NCBI GenBank assembly: GCA_029531795.1 | Contig: JAPEIS010000011.1 | Coordinates: 1,922,001 to 1,986,000 of the forward strand | Length of the DNA: 64,000 nt | From: Sclerotinia nivalis | Lineage: Eukaryota; Ascomycota; Leotiomycetes; Helotiales; Sclerotiniaceae | Direction: 5' to 3' | Shown here: piece by piece, positions 61,133 to 64,000 of the stretch | Position numbering within the stretch: the stretch's first letter is position 1 | Layout: each line of letters begins with the position of its first letter | Position numbers and translations under genes: made by a program | Notes under the pieces: generated by a model | What the model was told of the DNA's origin: nothing | Database searches by the model: none | Seen by the model: only the letters and a program-made list of their open reading frames with translations

Positions 61133-62945
61133 TCATTCCCTTCTCTTTATAGCAAACGCAGGCGCAGTGTACACATGCCTTGCCTTGAAATAATAATAAA
61201 TCAAGGCTACAGACAATGTCGCTACAAACATCACACTCGACCAGTTCATATTTTGGGCGGTGACAGGTGTCTGGAGAGGCCAGAAGGAGAAAAATGTAAT
61301 GGGTGTTAAAAAACACAAAGAGGCAATGTTGATAGCCATGCCGTATTTGCCGAGGGACCACCGATGTGAAGGGAGTGGACCCTGCATACGGCGCCAAATC
61401 AGACAGCTGATGGTGATGTAATAAGAGCACAGAATTGAAACACCGCCAAGCGAGTTGATGGCGTTGAGTGCCACGGAAGATCCTAGGTTGATGAGAGAAA
61501 GTAGGGACGAGACGGCAATAGAGACGCAGACACTGCGAAGCGGGATATTCCACCCGGGCGATACCTGCGACAACCAACTCGAACCTGGTAGACCTCCATC
61601 TCGAGCGAATGACCAAATCTGTCGTGATGCGGCGGCGACTTCACTGATACAGCAGGAAAGTAGGAGGATGACTACGACAATACACATGATGTTTGTGGCG
61701 GCGTAGCTTTGGGTTGCATTGAAGAATACTTGCATGAAAGGCTGACCAGTCACAGTATCCAGAACAGCGTCGAGATCTCCTAGGGTGAACATTAAAGTCA
61801 CTGCCATAAGGAATCCCATAGTAGCGTTGGGGCCCACCGACCACATTATGGCTCTTGGAACCACCCAGGATGCGTCCTGAATTTCCTCAGCTTCACACGT
61901 GATATATTAGTATCCTACTCATATAACATCCTTCAGTGGTGAAAACATACCTAGATGCACGGAGCAATCATAACCAATCAACACACTCATTGGACTCGTT
62001 AGTCCAATCATGGCCGCTAACCCCTTAGAAGACCATCCACCATCATTGGTGAAGTTCATGAGAACGGTAGATGCATCGCCACGAGGTGCCATGACCCAAA
62101 GTGGAATGATGATAACGAAAAAGCCGATTAAATGAAGAATCAAAACGATACCCTCAATTAATGGTAAACGTTCGGCCAAGGAAGTGTTAAACACAACTGA
62201 GAAGGTCACAACACCGATCGCGAGCAATGTTGCGTGGAATGGCTCGTAGACATAGTCGGCTTTGTTGAGTGCTATAAGACCTTGAAGAATGCCACCGATC
62301 ATGAAGCATACACCTGCGAGATATACTTGCCATCCAATAGCGGAAAGCCACCCTACGGTATAACTAAGGAGCTTCTGGACTTTTGGAGGGGCAAATTCTG
62401 AGACCCAGTGGTACTGACCACCTGCTGTCGGAGATCTGTAATTTTCCGCATGTTAGTTATCAGAATGTGGAGGGACCAAGGCTGGATTCTAAGGAAAATG
62501 GTACGCACATCGAAGCCATTTCAGCAATACTAGCGTAGACCAATGACATGCCGCAAGCAGCAACAATAAAACCCCAGAAAAGATCGGCCGTTCCTCCATC
62601 TACCATGACGAACGTAAAGAGGGGAAGTAAAAGCTCCCAGGACGCCATAGCAGTACTCGCAAATCCCAACATAGTTATAAATTTGAAATTTCGCTGCATA
62701 TCATTCCGTCAGTCATTGTTCCTACCTTATTAATATTGAGAGGAACATACGCGCAGAACTTGTTTCTTCCCTAACGCTGCCATGTCCTGTTGATCTGCTC
62801 GGGTTCCACGCCATTTTTTCGCGACCTGACCAGGAACTTCATCTTCGAAGTCCTCTTTCTCAACATCTTGATCGATCGAGGCAACGCCGCCCGACTCTCG
62901 GCTTGCAAATACAACATCTCTATCCTTTTGAATTTCTGCGGACAT
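61133..62945 (-). CDS. APC-superfamily amino-acid/GABA/choline permease
   Basis: Rebuilt as complement(join(61133..61890, 61951..62435, 62509..62693, 62751..62945)), 540 aa; introns of 57-73 nt, all phases consistent. About 60 polar N-terminal residues precede the first helix (FKFITMLGFASTAMASWELL). The hallmarks of the fungal Uga4/Hnm1 branch follow: GGTADLFWGFIVAACG, EMASISPTAGGQYHWVSEFA, GLTSPMSVLIGYD and HLAEEIQDASWVVPRAI, with twelve hydrophobic helices in all. It imports a small amine or amino acid (GABA, choline or similar) across the plasma membrane by proton symport, as known for the family; the exact substrate cannot be read from sequence. Complete; short basic C-terminus. Confidence 0.92.
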
Positions 62946-64000
62946 GGTGGCTAGTGAGTGAGCCCGAGGGCGATTGGGTTGATAAGAGATGCGAGGTTAC
63001 ACCCAAGCAAGCACTCAAACTAGTGGCTCGATAAAGGGCAAGGGAGGAAAGAATTGCAATCGCAAGAACGCAATTGTAAGACAGGAGAACGGATTCCTTG
63101 ACAATAAAAAGGAATGCAAATTAAGTACAACGCAAGTGCACGGCAAGATGCGAAATGCGATCGGTATGATGTTGTGTTACCGACTTGTGCCCTGGATTTG
63201 TTATCAATTCAATATTGCCGACCAGCCGCGTCTGATGCATTATTACTTCATGAAATCCAGACCTACAGTTCCATACTCCCCATGTTATTTTACCTCGGTT
63301 CCATCCGACATGTTCATGTCGCCAAAAAATTCTGAATATATGAGCATAGCGGGCACTTCCAGCCAATAAATCCTTCCATTTCAGCTGCTTTAATTGATCG
63401 ACATTCCGCATTGCTTGTTTCGAGCAATTGTATTATAAAATCAAGGGTTAGTTTAGTTCTTCCTATCATCAAACTCTCTGGCGACATGAGTAACGCCACA
63501 ACCGTTCAGGGTGATATCCGACAGCGGGTTATCCCACCGATATGGATGAATATCCGTTCTTAGGCTATTTAGGAAGATGGGGATTCAAGGTTTTTGTGGA
63601 AGTCCCACTCCCGCGTGGATGAAGATTCACAGACCCGTGATAGTGGGGCTGCAACACTGGATTACCTTTTTTTGATGCTCGGCTGATTTAGGCGATGCGG
63701 ATATGACAACCTGGCATCTCAGGTATCAATAATATATTCGTCCTGCAGCCTCTGTCACATTTTAATGTTCCGTGATGAAGATAGGGTAAAGTCGAAGTGT
63801 TGATGAGCTGAGCATCCTTGCCAAAAAAATTCATGCCTACAAAAACCCCTTTTAAGAAAATATCTAAGGGATCTGAATATGAAGGAAAGCATCGCCCACG
63901 AGACGTTGTACACCTCGCTTATTTGTGAAGGGCGAATAGAATGAAAGCGAAATACTATTCATGATTTTTTGTGGCCGCAGCAAGGAACGAATCAAAAAAC
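62946..64000. other. Intergenic, upstream of permease
   Basis: Promoter region of the permease and AT-rich DNA up to the window edge. The frames at 62989-63499 overlap on both strands and lack features. Confidence 0.45.

Noticed and set aside
1..64000. Transposons, terminal repeats, CRISPR arrays, viral genes
   Set aside because: Looked for direct or inverted terminal repeats, reverse-transcriptase or transposase motifs and regular spacers. None seen by eye.

Overview
The window is from a filamentous ascomycete (Pezizomycotina). The evidence is many short introns (about 48-80 nt, plus a few longer ones) with GTAAGT/GTATGT donors and CTRAC-like branch sites just upstream of the acceptors, fungal-only families (Zn2Cys6 regulators, GPI-anchored Ser/Thr-rich wall proteins, small cysteine-rich secreted proteins), and AT-rich spacers. 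The protein sequences have a Leotiomycete/Sclerotiniaceae feel. That is an impression, not something I can prove from the sequence. Most genes are split by introns. I rebuilt the exon joins by hand from splice signals and reading-frame phase, and each join is given in the entries.

Layout. 0.7-1.7 kb: a Frag1/DRAM/Sfk1-type membrane protein. 5.2-7.1 kb (minus): a choline-transporter-like (CTL/Pns1) protein whose single intron is filled with an 18-bp minisatellite. 8.8-10.6 kb: an alpha/beta-hydrolase gene with a lost start codon and a frameshift, followed at 11.4-11.7 kb by a more decayed copy. 12.3-15.2 kb: TIM21 (minus) and a Glo3-type ArfGAP (plus), divergent and intact. 16.0-18.3 kb (minus): a large GPI-anchored surface protein with one in-frame TGA. 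20-24 kb: three small secreted six-cysteine proteins, two of them divergently transcribed paralogues. 25.6-26.6 kb (minus): a GPR1/FUN34/YaaH acetate transporter. 29.2-30.2 kb (minus): a P450 relic. 32.9 kb: an intron-containing tRNA-Ser(GCU). 34.8-40.0 kb: a Zn2Cys6 regulator carrying a one-base frameshift, convergent with a 14-TM MFS exporter that has an unusually long N-terminal extension. 40.4-43.7 kb (minus): a THEM6-like thioesterase-fold protein and an ELO fatty-acid elongase. 45.0-52.7 kb: two P450s, a 67-residue secreted peptide missed by simple ORF calling, and a BAHD acyltransferase. 52.7-57.9 kb: a gene desert. 57.9-59.1 kb: a decayed O-methyltransferase. 61.1-62.9 kb (minus): an APC amino-acid/GABA/choline permease.

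Taken together, housekeeping genes (TIM21, ArfGAP, ELO, CTL, Sfk1-like) are interspersed with accessory genes. The accessory set (regulator, exporter, two P450s, acyltransferase, thioesterase-fold protein, and relics of a P450, an O-methyltransferase and alpha/beta hydrolases) is the usual tailoring kit of a secondary-metabolite locus. There is no polyketide synthase, NRPS or terpene synthase here, and several members are broken. The best reading is a decaying or dispersed accessory metabolic region beside a small secreted-protein (effector-like) patch. I found no transposon, CRISPR array or viral element.
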